DNA from: Deltaproteobacteria bacterium
GTDB lineage: Bacteria; Desulfobacterota; Desulfarculia; Adiutricales; Adiutricaceae
Direction: 5' to 3'
DNA length: 6,964 nucleotides
NCBI GenBank assembly: GCA_031269135.1
Contig: JAISZP010000134.1
Coordinates: forward strand, 1 to 6,964
In this document: one piece after another, positions 1 through 6,339 of the stretch
Position numbering within the stretch: the stretch's first letter is position 1
Layout: every line of letters begins with the position of its first letter
Program-made: the position numbers and the translations under genes
The notes under the pieces: generated by a model
What the model was told of the DNA's origin: nothing
What the model saw: the letters and a program-made list of their open reading frames with translations, nothing else
The model's database searches: none

Positions 1-581
1 CCCATTTGTCTTCCCAACTCCAAAAGGGCTTTGTTGGCTATCGACTGTCGAGGCAGGCTGTTTTCCTGGACTTCCAAGTAGAACGAGTCGGGGAAGATTT
101 TCGCGTAGCGTTCGGCGGCGGCTCTCGCCTCTGCTTGTTTGCCGGAGGCCAAAGCTCTGGGAATTTCCCCTTGCAGACAACCCGACAAGGCGTAAAGACC
201 CTGGCTGAACTGGCTTAAAAGCGCGTAATCGACTCTCGGTCTATTGTAAAAACCCTCTATGTTGGCTAAAGAAATCAATTTGCACAGGTTGCGGTAGCCT
301 GTCATGTCTTTGGCTAGAAGAGTCAGGTGCGAGCGCACCTCGTTTTGATCGCGGCTGGCGTGATCGAGGTTGGTCACGTAGGCCTCCACCCCTAAAATGG
401 GTTTTAAGCCTTGAGCTGTCGCGGCGTTGTAAAAATTCCAAAGCCCGTACATCTGCCCATGGTCGGTTAAAGCCACGGCCGGCATACCCATGGATAAGGC
501 GGTTTTGACGAGGTCGTCTATTTTTATGGCCCCGTCCAACAAGCTGTAACAGGAATGGACATGGAGGTGCACGAAAGACAT
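1..581 (-). CDS. dnaE: DNA polymerase III alpha subunit, N-terminal PHP domain (partial)
   Basis: Catalytic subunit of the replicative DNA polymerase; only the first 193 residues are in the window and the reading frame is open to the edge. The start ATG (plus-strand CAT at 579-581) gives MSFVHLHVHSCYSLLDG, the standard DnaE beginning. It is the PHP (polymerase and histidinol phosphatase) domain: the HxHxH motif is at residues 5-9 and LTDHG at 38-42 (Asp40, His41). Glu66 in GVEAY and a His at about 85 are further candidate metal ligands. These residues are seen directly. From family knowledge, DnaE proteins that keep the full metal site can have PHP proofreading or phosphatase activity, whereas the E. 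coli enzyme has lost ligands; activity here is inference. Only a weak AAAGG-type ribosome site precedes the start. It lies 344 bp downstream of guaB on the same strand, across a tandem repeat. The polymerase palm and C-terminal domains lie outside the window. Confidence 0.95.
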   Translation of the reverse strand, partial: MSFVHLHVHSCYSLLDGAIKIDDLVKTALSMGMPAVALTDHGQMYGLWNFYNAATAQGLKPILGVEAYVTNLDHASRDQNEVRSHLTLLAKDMTGYRNLCKLISLANIEGFYNRPRVDYALLSQFSQGLYALSGCLQGEIPRALASGKQAEARAAAERYAKIFPDSFYLEVQENSLPRQSIANKALLELGRQM

Positions 582-679
582 GGTTTTAGCCTTTATTGAT
601 GTTGAAATCGGAAATTTATTTGAGGGTGTCGCGCTTTAAGCCGCAAAAGAGCATAGCTGAAAGGAGAAGTAAATATCGA

Positions 680-886
680 GTCGGTTGGGCCTATTAGGCC
701 CATTGAGCCTATTGAATTGATGGAATTGATTGAGTCGATTAAGTCGGTCGAGTTGATTTGGTTGATTTGGTTGACTTGGTTGATTGCGTTGACTGTGTTG
801 ATTGCGTTGATTTGATTGCTTAGGTTGATTAGGTTTATTGCGTCGGCTGCGTCGACTTTGTCGATTGTGTCGACTCGATAGATTGT
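680..886. repeat. 23-unit degenerate 9-bp tandem repeat (minisatellite) between guaB and dnaE
   Basis: Exactly 23 consecutive 9-bp units, consensus about GTTGATTGN on the plus strand, run without a single insertion or deletion. Central units (752-814) are nearly identical, for example GTTGATTTG twice, then GTTGACTTG, then GTTGATTGC. Outer units drift: toward GTCGACTNN on the right (842-877) and GCCTATTGA or GCCCATTGA on the left (689-715). It fills most of the 344-bp guaB-dnaE gap; the flanks (582-679 and 887-925) show no gene or strong terminator. Read on the minus strand the unit is NCAATCAAC, which keeps two frames free of stops. One frame gives tripeptides of the form [I/V]-[N/D]-x. Those ORFs would need TTG starts with no ribosome site, so I treat the array as non-coding. 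Indel-free phase could reflect recent expansion followed by point mutation, or a constraint on spacing. Confidence 0.9.
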
Positions 887-925
887 CGTGGCCGGAAAAT
901 AAAAAAATCGAAAACTCAAAACCGG

Positions 926-2413
<1,488 letters not shown>

Positions 2414-3373
2414 TTAAGGTTTAAGCGGTATCAAGTCGGCGGCGGCCAGCCATAGACCTTCCAATAGGCTATTGTCGCTTACCGTCAGTTCGTCGCAGCC
2501 GAAAAAGTCCATAATTTCAATGACCATGATCAGGCCCGCCACAATGACGTCGGCCCTTTGCGGGTGGAGTCCGAGATGAGTCAGACGCTCGACCAGCGGC
2601 TTTTCGGCCAGGGCGTTTAAAAGTCGATTGATTTCTTCTCTCCCGAAACGCTGGTTGTTTACTTTATCCGAGTCGTAGTCGTCCATGTTCATGAGCATGG
2701 CGGCGAGCGTCGTGACTGTTCCGGCGGTTCCGACCAAGGTCAGGGACCCGGCGAGAGGTCGTCGGTCGAGGGGTCGCCGCTCGAGGGAACTCAAAAGCGC
2801 GCGAACGCGCTCGGTGATTTTTTCCAGCGCTTTCCGGGAAGGCGGATCGCCGTCGATGAACTGCTCGGTAAGTCCGACCACCCCGAGCGGCAGGCTCACG
2901 GAAGAAACGATCCTCGTCAGGGACGTGTTTATGAATTCCGTCGAGCGACCGCCGATATCGAAAATTAGGCCTTGGTTCGGAATTGGTTCCAAGCCCGTCA
3001 AGACCCCATGGGCAGTTAGGCGGGCCTCGTCGCTTCCGGAAAGCAAGACCGTCTCCCAGCCGAATTTTCGACCGATTTGGGCCAAAAAATCCGCGCCGTC
3101 GTCGGCCTCTCTGAAAGCCATCGTGGCGCCGGCCACGACCCGGCTAGGGGAGTATTGTACAATAATTTCGTCGAATTCCTCCACCGCCTGCCAGGCCCTT
3201 TTTTTAGGCGCCGTCCCGAGCTTGCCTCGGGCGCCAAGTCCTTGAGAAAGCCGAGGGATCCGTTGCCAGACTCTGCGAGAGCCTTTTTCCATGGCGCCGT
3301 CGGCGAAAGTCGCGGTCAGCAGCCGGAATGTATTTGAACCGAGGTCTAAAGCGGCCAGTTTTTTGCGAGGCAT
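2414..3373 (-). CDS. Ppx/GppA family phosphatase (exopolyphosphatase or pppGpp phosphatase)
   Basis: Member of the ASKHA-fold Ppx/GppA family, which removes terminal phosphate from polyphosphate and/or converts pppGpp to ppGpp. Length is 319 residues, the short two-domain form without the C-terminal HD-like domains of E. coli Ppx and GppA. Visible motifs: phosphate-1 loop ALDLGSNTFRLL (8-19); AGATMAFREADDGADFL (81-97), matching the usual ATxAxRxAxN block; SGSDEAR (112-118) with the acidic residues that normally include the catalytic Glu; phosphate-2 loop IFDIGGRSTEF (137-147); SLPLGVVGLTEQF (160-172); VGTAGTVTTLA (214-224); and the C-terminal ADVIVAGLIMVIEIMDFFG (274-292). The phosphate-2 loop has Arg where Gly is usual (GGRST rather than GGGST). 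ATG at 3373 gives the normal N-terminus, though no good Shine-Dalgarno is seen. It is first in a probable operon with guaB. Sequence alone does not settle polyP versus pppGpp specificity, so no symbol is given. Confidence 0.93.
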   Translation of the reverse strand: MPRKKLAALDLGSNTFRLLTATFADGAMEKGSRRVWQRIPRLSQGLGARGKLGTAPKKRAWQAVEEFDEIIVQYSPSRVVAGATMAFREADDGADFLAQIGRKFGWETVLLSGSDEARLTAHGVLTGLEPIPNQGLIFDIGGRSTEFINTSLTRIVSSVSLPLGVVGLTEQFIDGDPPSRKALEKITERVRALLSSLERRPLDRRPLAGSLTLVGTAGTVTTLAAMLMNMDDYDSDKVNNQRFGREEINRLLNALAEKPLVERLTHLGLHPQRADVIVAGLIMVIEIMDFFGCDELTVSDNSLLEGLWLAAADLIPLKP

Positions 3374-3394
3374 GATGGGGATCGATTCTTTGAA

Positions 3395-3407
3395 CGACTA
3401 TTAGTCG
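3395..3407. promoter_or_regulatory. 13-bp perfect palindrome upstream of the Ppx/GppA gene
   Basis: CGACTA-T-TAGTCG is a perfect inverted repeat with 6-bp arms and a 1-bp centre. It lies 21 bp upstream of the ppx start codon and downstream of the candidate promoter at 3438-3467, so it would fall in the 5' untranslated leader. The geometry fits a small operator. A match to a known regulator is not recognised, and chance cannot be excluded. Confidence 0.3.
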
Positions 3408-3437
3408 GTATGGTGGCGAACACCTTTTTAAGGGCTA

Positions 3438-3467
3438 AAGATACCAGATATCGGGGGCGTCTTTCAA
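3438..3467 (-). promoter_or_regulatory. Candidate sigma70-type promoter for ppx-guaB
   Basis: On the minus strand TTGAAA (plus 3462-3467), an 18-bp spacer and TATCTT (plus 3438-3443) resemble -35 and -10 elements, with 5/6 and 4/6 matches to consensus. It would start transcription about 55-60 bp upstream of the ppx ATG. It is the best promoter-like arrangement I found in the divergent gap, but it is based on sequence resemblance only. Confidence 0.35.
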
Positions 3468-3808
3468 GATCATGACGCTCTTAATTTGCGGTCTCTGGAG
3501 GCGCTCCGACAAAGGGTCCTTCCAATTGATTTATGGTCTTTGATGGAAAAAAAGCGGATCTCTCAATGGATGGGCAAAAGTGATTGAGCGTTGATAGCGA
3601 CAGATTCAAGGTGTATTTTTAGTGATCCAAGTCGCTGATTTTTGTGTTAAAATAAAAACAATAGAATGAAAAAAATCGAGAACATACGATTTTTTTGCGG
3701 TCTGCCGATTTGAGGCGAAATTAGGCGACATGCCGCTTTTTGTCGCATATTCGGCTTTTGGGGAGCAATTGAAAGATTTCTCTTCGAATGCCGGATGGAA
3801 AGCCTGAC
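3468..3808. other. Non-coding divergent intergenic stretch
   Basis: I see no gene here; the longest ATG-initiated frames are under about 25 codons and lack ribosome sites. Contents are an AGCGAC/GTCGCT 6-bp stem (3596-3601 with 3631-3636) whose 3' side is followed by GATTTTT, the AT-rich hairpin at 3669-3696 listed separately, and a GCGACA/TGTCGC stem (3725-3730 with 3741-3746). None is a convincing intrinsic terminator. Confidence 0.5.
3669..3696. other. AT-rich 10-bp inverted repeat (stem-loop)
   Basis: AAAAAAATCG (3669-3678) and CGATTTTTTT (3687-3696) are perfect inverse complements separated by an 8-nt loop. The poly-U on the plus-strand transcript and the symmetric A/T tracts would suit a weak bidirectional terminator. 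However, the site lies between divergent genes where no transcript is expected to end, unless an unrecognised RNA is made here. With only two G-C pairs, its stability is low. Confidence 0.4.
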
Positions 3809-3893
3809 TATGAAGCCGAATATGAAGCTTAGATATGAAGCTGAGCCGTAAAGTTCATCTGTGGATTTTATCTATTCTGTAGATTTTATCTAT
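3809..3893. repeat. Short degenerate repeats leading into the nested array
   Basis: TATGAAGC occurs three times at 3809, 3821 and 3834 (12- and 13-bp spacing). It is followed by two copies of GATTTTATCTAT at 3864-3875 and 3882-3893 (18-bp spacing). The TTTATCT core is shared with the 14-bp units that start at 3894, so this looks like an older, more diverged part of the same repeat cluster. Confidence 0.6.
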
Positions 3894-4017
3894 AGAGTTT
3901 ATCTTTGGAAAGGCGATGAGAGTCTATCTTTGAGAGTTTGTCTTTGGAAGGGCGATGAGAATTTATCTTTGAAAGTTTGTCTTTGAAAGTTTATTTTTGG
4001 AAAGGCGAAGAGAGTCC
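3894..4017. repeat. Nested tandem array of 14-bp and 11-bp units
   Basis: The stretch parses completely into two unit types. Type a is AGAGTTTATCTTTG-like (14 bp) and type b is GAAAGGCGATG-like (11 bp), in the order a b a a b a a a b then a partial a. The a units start at 3894, 3919, 3933, 3958, 3972 and 3986; the b units at 3908, 3947 and 4000. The pattern a-b-a makes a 39-bp higher-order unit present at 3894-3932 and 3933-3971, then one extra a, then a third, truncated copy. The array ends 53 bp before the methyltransferase start codon. No frame through it encodes a protein, and the units are directly abutting with no unique spacers, so it is not a CRISPR. Confidence 0.85.
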
Positions 4018-4055
4018 ATTCACGCGATAATTGTGGTTTTTAACGTTATTTTTTT

Positions 4056-4067
4056 TATAATGGAGTG
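4056..4067 (+). promoter_or_regulatory. Ribosome binding site of the methyltransferase overlapping a TATAAT
   Basis: GGAG at 4062-4065 lies 5 nt before ATG 4071 and decides that start over the upstream in-frame GTG at 4065, which overlaps the GGAG and has no ribosome site of its own. A perfect TATAAT sits at 4056-4061, but a transcript starting 7 nt after it would contain almost no leader. The only -35-like hexamer is TTGTGG at 4031 with a long 19-bp spacer. I therefore rate the ribosome site as probable and the -10 as doubtful. Confidence 0.5.
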
Positions 4068-4070
4068 TTT

Positions 4071-5087
4071 ATGACTTTAAGTAATTGGACACAGAAAGAT
4101 TTTTTGGCTCTAAACGCTGAAGTTTGGAAGGCCTGCGCCATACAAGCCGCCGTTAGCCTTGATTTGTTCACCGCTTTAGATCAAGAAAGAAGAATGGGGT
4201 TGTCCATCAAAGATCTAGCGAAAAAAATCAACTGCGATTTTAGAGCGACCGAAATGCTGGTCACCGTCCTGGCCAGTCTTGGACTGTTGATAAGAGATGG
4301 AGGACAGGTCGCCCTCAAGCCGGTGAGCCAGAAGTATTTATCGGCCAACTCGCCTAGCTACTTCGGCCATTCGCTTAAACATAGTTGGCATATACTGCCG
4401 GCCTGGGCTAATCTCGACAAATCCGTCAGGACCGGGAAAAAGTCGACGCAGGATGCCGCTATAGACAGCGCCGACGACAGTCAAAGAGAGGCTTTTCTCA
4501 TGGCGATGCACAACATCGCCAAGATGCGGGCCGAATATGTCGTGTCTCGCTTGGAGTTGACCGGTAAACGCAACCTTTTAGACATCGGCGGCGGCCCAGG
4601 GACTTATGCGACCGCTTTTTGCCGCGCGCACAGCAATCTTAAGGCTGTGATTTTTGATTTGCCGTCAACGTTGAACGTCGCCAAAAAAGTGATAAAGTCT
4701 CTAGGGCTTTCCAACTCGGTGAGTTTTATCGCCGGCGATTACAACAAAGACCCGATACCGGGTTTTTACGACGTGATATGGATCTCTCAAGTGCTCCACC
4801 AAGAGACCCCTAAAAACGCTCAAGCCTTGATCAAGAAGGCGGCTGACGCGTTGGTCGATAAGGGCACATTGGCCATTCAGGATTTTTTGTTGAATGACGA
4901 TCGCCGCGGTCCGACTTCCGCAGCTCTTTTTTCTCTTAATATGCTCGTAAATACGAATGGCGGACAGTCGTACACGGTATCCGAGATCACTCAGATGCTC
5001 CAAAAAGCGGGTCTTTCCAAAATCAAGGAAATCGCTTCCGATAAGATGCTGCTGGGCAGCGGCGTCATAACGGCTTCAAAACTTTGA
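4071..5087 (+). CDS. SAM-dependent O-methyltransferase (Methyltransf_2 / acetylserotonin-type)
   Basis: Transfers a methyl group from S-adenosylmethionine, most likely to a hydroxyl on a small aromatic or polyketide-like molecule; the substrate is unknown. The 338-residue length is typical. Residues about 12-95 form the winged-helix dimerisation domain (VWKACAIQAAVSLDLFTAL, then LAKKINCDFRATEMLVTVLASLGLL). The catalytic Rossmann domain carries motif I LLDIGGGPGTYA (169-180), the ribose/adenine-binding IFDLPS (194-199) and GDYNKDPIP (222-230). His243 in SQVLHQE aligns with the catalytic base of this family, although the usual HDW/HDE is HQE here. FSLNMLVNTNGGQSYT (287-302) is the characteristic C-terminal block. 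From family knowledge, relatives include caffeate, acetylserotonin and hydroxyneurosporene methyltransferases. ATG 4071 is preferred because of GGAG at the right distance. The gene stands alone, flanked by repeat-rich non-coding DNA on both sides, and no biosynthetic partner is seen. Confidence 0.9.
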   Translation: MTLSNWTQKDFLALNAEVWKACAIQAAVSLDLFTALDQERRMGLSIKDLAKKINCDFRATEMLVTVLASLGLLIRDGGQVALKPVSQKYLSANSPSYFGHSLKHSWHILPAWANLDKSVRTGKKSTQDAAIDSADDSQREAFLMAMHNIAKMRAEYVVSRLELTGKRNLLDIGGGPGTYATAFCRAHSNLKAVIFDLPSTLNVAKKVIKSLGLSNSVSFIAGDYNKDPIPGFYDVIWISQVLHQETPKNAQALIKKAADALVDKGTLAIQDFLLNDDRRGPTSAALFSLNMLVNTNGGQSYTVSEITQMLQKAGLSKIKEIASDKMLLGSGVITASKL

Positions 5088-5135
5088 TGAAAACCCGATA
5101 TGACCCCAATAAAATCCTTAATGATAGCAATCCGC

Positions 5136-5170
5136 TCATGTGAACCTTCATGTGAACCTTCATGAGAAGC
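5136..5170. repeat. 12-bp tandem repeat, about 2.7 copies
   Basis: TCATGTGAACCT occurs at 5136-5147 and 5148-5159, followed by a partial, diverged copy (TCATGAGAA) from 5160. It is a third small tandem repeat in the window and lies about 50 bp after the methyltransferase stop. No function is evident. Confidence 0.7.
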
Positions 5171-5173
5171 CTC

Positions 5174-5218
5174 TCGGATCGCGCGAGTCGGTCGAAGCTC
5201 GAAGCTTGGCCGATCCGA
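5174..5218 (+). terminator. Stem-loop downstream of the methyltransferase
   Basis: TCGGATCG (5174-5181) pairs perfectly with CGATCCGA (5211-5218), and AAGCT/AGCTT (5195-5199 with 5203-5207) forms an inner hairpin with a 3-nt loop. It is 87 bp past the stop codon and is the strongest structure after the gene. It lacks a following T-run, so it could be an mRNA 3'-end structure rather than a true intrinsic terminator. Confidence 0.35.
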
Positions 5219-5384
5219 ACCGGCGAGGTTTCAAGGGCTTAAGGTGAGCATAGCTGCGAGGATAGGCGTTAAGAGAGCAAAAAATATATATCGCCGAAGG
5301 TCGATATGCGAGAACCCATTTATCCGCTGGGCTAAAGGCGACAGGATTTTTGCGATTATTTAGAAAATCGCCGCTTAAACATCG

Positions 5385-5401
5385 AAAAGCGAGCCGCTTT
5401 T
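5385..5401. terminator. Small AAAAGCG hairpin with T-run
   Basis: AAAAGCG, loop AGC, CGCTTTT forms a 7-bp stem whose 3' arm ends in TTTT. It is symmetric and could act weakly on either strand. The 3-nt loop and four T residues make it marginal as an intrinsic terminator. Confidence 0.25.
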
Positions 5402-5448
5402 AGCCCTTGAAAAATCAAGAAATTGGAATTATTGAAAATTATTCATCT

Positions 5449-5809
5449 ATGACGATGTCAAGTCGTGATTGTATTTTAGAAGATAACGAAGATATTCGCA
5501 AATTAACAAATATCTGCATTAATGAACGCATTATTGCTGCAACTTATATTTTAATTCATGACATATAGCTTCTTCTTCATTTTTCTGCTGCTATTAATAA
5601 CTTAGATTGCTTATTGTCTTTTAATAAAAATGCTATTGATGATGAGATTGATGTTGTTCGTCTTAATCTTTATGAACAAACTAGAAATATGAGTTATAAA
5701 GAATTTAAATACTTTATAAAAAAAAGAATTAGAGCCATTTAATGAAGAATTTGGACTAAAAACAATTTCCGGCATTAATTATTTTATCAAACAAAATCAC
5801 TTTAAATAA
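5449..5809 (+). pseudogene. Decayed gene for an unrecognised protein (in-frame stop and frameshift)
   Basis: The frame starting at ATG 5449 reads MTMSSRDCILEDNEDIRKL and continues protein-like to an in-frame TAG at 5566-5568. It resumes in the same frame as LLLHFSAAINNLDCLLSFNK and DDEIDVVRLNLYEQTRN until a TAA at 5740. Skipping one A in the A8 run at 5718-5725 restores a sensible C-terminus: YFIKKELEPFNEEFGLKT and then ISGINYFIKQNHFK, ending at TAA 5807-5809. The repaired product would be about 120 residues, hydrophilic, probably mostly helical, with no signal peptide. I do not recognise the family. There is no good ribosome site, and the coding frame stays open upstream of the ATG as far as TAG 5401, so the original start is uncertain. 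Codon use is strongly A/T-rich, unlike guaB, ppx, the methyltransferase or pstC. That suggests horizontal origin followed by decay. It may have been a partner of the PIN remnant 114 bp downstream, but this is only inferred from position. Confidence 0.5.
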
Positions 5810-5923
5810 ATTCTTTATGAAGAGGAGCCTTTAATTACTTAGCTTGTCGTTTTGATGCAGTGTGATTAAAAGAATAAAAATCAAAAAAGAGCGTAATATA
5901 ATAAATAACAGCACAAAAGCAAT

Positions 5924-6112
5924 ATTAAAATATATCTTGAAACAAACATCTTCAATCGATATTTTGATGTCGATCCAATATCGCATCTTGCCGCTGTTGA
6001 ACTTTTCAACCAAATCAAAGCCGGAAAATTCGAGCCGGATACATCAGTAAAAGGTGCATGGCGTTTTCAAGGGTTTATAATCCGACAGGCTTCTAGTTCA
6101 GGTTTCGATTAA
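5924..6112 (+). pseudogene. Truncated PIN-domain (VapC-like) toxin remnant
   Basis: The frame beginning at ATT 5924 reads IKIYLETNIFNRYFDVD, then SHLAAVELFNQIKAGKFEPD and TSV. This is the N-terminus of the PIN-domain subfamily that usually starts MKIYLETSxFNxYF and continues with xLFxEIKAGKYExYTS. The first conserved acidic position is present as Glu in YLETN, as in many members of that subfamily. PIN proteins are Mg2+-dependent ribonucleases, commonly the toxin of type II toxin-antitoxin pairs. Here the ATG appears as ATT and similarity fades after about residue 43 (near 6052). The frame then ends at TAA 6110-6112 after 62 codons, against about 130-150 for an intact PIN protein, so later acidic active-site residues are missing. 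No ribosome site is seen. The remnant is therefore very unlikely to be active. The assignment rests on motif memory, not on a search. Confidence 0.6.
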
Positions 6113-6119
6113 AACCCTT
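6069..6119. other. Bulged 13-bp stem-loop at the end of the PIN remnant
   Basis: AAGGGTTT (6069-6076) pairs with AAACCCTT (6112-6119). After a single bulged A at 6077, TAATC (6078-6082) pairs with GATTA (6107-6111), leaving a 24-nt loop. The structure starts just where PIN-like sequence is lost. It could be a terminator (the 3' arm ends in TTTT) or a scar of the rearrangement that removed the toxin's C-terminus. Confidence 0.4.
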
Positions 6120-6279
6120 TTCACAAAATATTCGCCAAAATTTACCTGAACAAGCCCAGGAAAAATATCGAGAGGGCTATCCAAACTCGCCAAACCCCGC
6201 AAACTCGCAACATAATCAGTCATATCAAAACTGCAGCTCTCTGTGCGCCTAAGTTAAATTTCTCCCCGCCGGTCACGAT

Positions 6280-6301
6280 TTTACAAAAACTTTACATTAA
6301 C
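6280..6301 (+). promoter_or_regulatory. Candidate Pho box upstream of pstC
   Basis: TTTACA at 6280-6285 and again at 6291-6296, each followed by a 5-nt spacer (AAAAC, then TTAAC), gives a direct repeat with 11-bp periodicity. PhoB/PhoP-type response regulators bind tandem direct repeats with this period, one per helical turn, ahead of phosphate-uptake genes. The repeat lies about 40 bp upstream of the pstC start. The half-site is closer to the TTAACA style of PhoP boxes than to the E. coli CTGTCAT. Regulation by phosphate starvation is inferred from the site and the gene it precedes. Confidence 0.5.
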
Positions 6302-6327
6302 AAAACGGTTTTTTTCCTCCCGTAGCT

Positions 6328-6333
6328 TATAAA
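6328..6333 (+). promoter_or_regulatory. Possible -10 element just before pstC
   Basis: TATAAA (5/6 to consensus) ends 6 nt before the pstC ATG, so initiation 7 nt downstream would begin at or next to the A of the ATG and give a leaderless mRNA. No good -35 is found 17 bp upstream, and no clear Shine-Dalgarno precedes this ATG, which is compatible with either leaderless translation or a chance AT-rich hexamer. Confidence 0.25.
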
Positions 6334-6339
6334 GTACTC

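Larger units (their letters stand above)
5088..5448. other. Intergenic region with short repeats and hairpins, no gene seen
   Basis: No ORF with protein-like sequence was found. It contains a short tandem repeat (5136-5170), a long hairpin (5174-5218), ATATCG/CGATAT (5288-5293 with 5302-5307), GCGATT/AATCGC (near 5352 and 5366) and an AAAAGCG hairpin (5385-5401). Composition shifts from mixed to strongly AT-rich from about 5400 onward. Confidence 0.5.

Noticed and set aside
649..660. GAGCATAGCTG shared with 5248-5258
   Set aside because: An 11-bp match with no similarity in the flanks and no structural role seen; probably chance.
887..925. Terminator after guaB
   Set aside because: The stretch is T-rich on the minus strand, but only a 4-bp CCGG/CCGG pairing is available, too weak to call.
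2685..3245. 186-codon plus-strand ORF opposite the Ppx/GppA gene
   Set aside because: Antisense shadow of a conserved coding frame; sequence is Ser/Arg/Pro rich with no recognisable motif.
3894..4017. CRISPR-like array
   Set aside because: Units of 11 and 14 bp are directly joined with no unique spacers of constant length, and no cas genes are present.
4065..4070. GTG start two codons upstream for the methyltransferase
   Set aside because: The GTG overlaps the GGAG that is correctly spaced for ATG 4071 and has no ribosome site of its own.
5831..6013. Minus-strand 60-codon hydrophobic ORF
   Set aside because: Its hydrophobic run is the antisense reading of AT-rich DNA opposite the PIN remnant; no ribosome site or family resemblance.
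5862..6050. Plus-strand 62-codon ORF overlapping the PIN remnant
   Set aside because: It is in a different frame from the recognisable PIN sequence and has low-complexity Lys/Asn/Ile content at its start.
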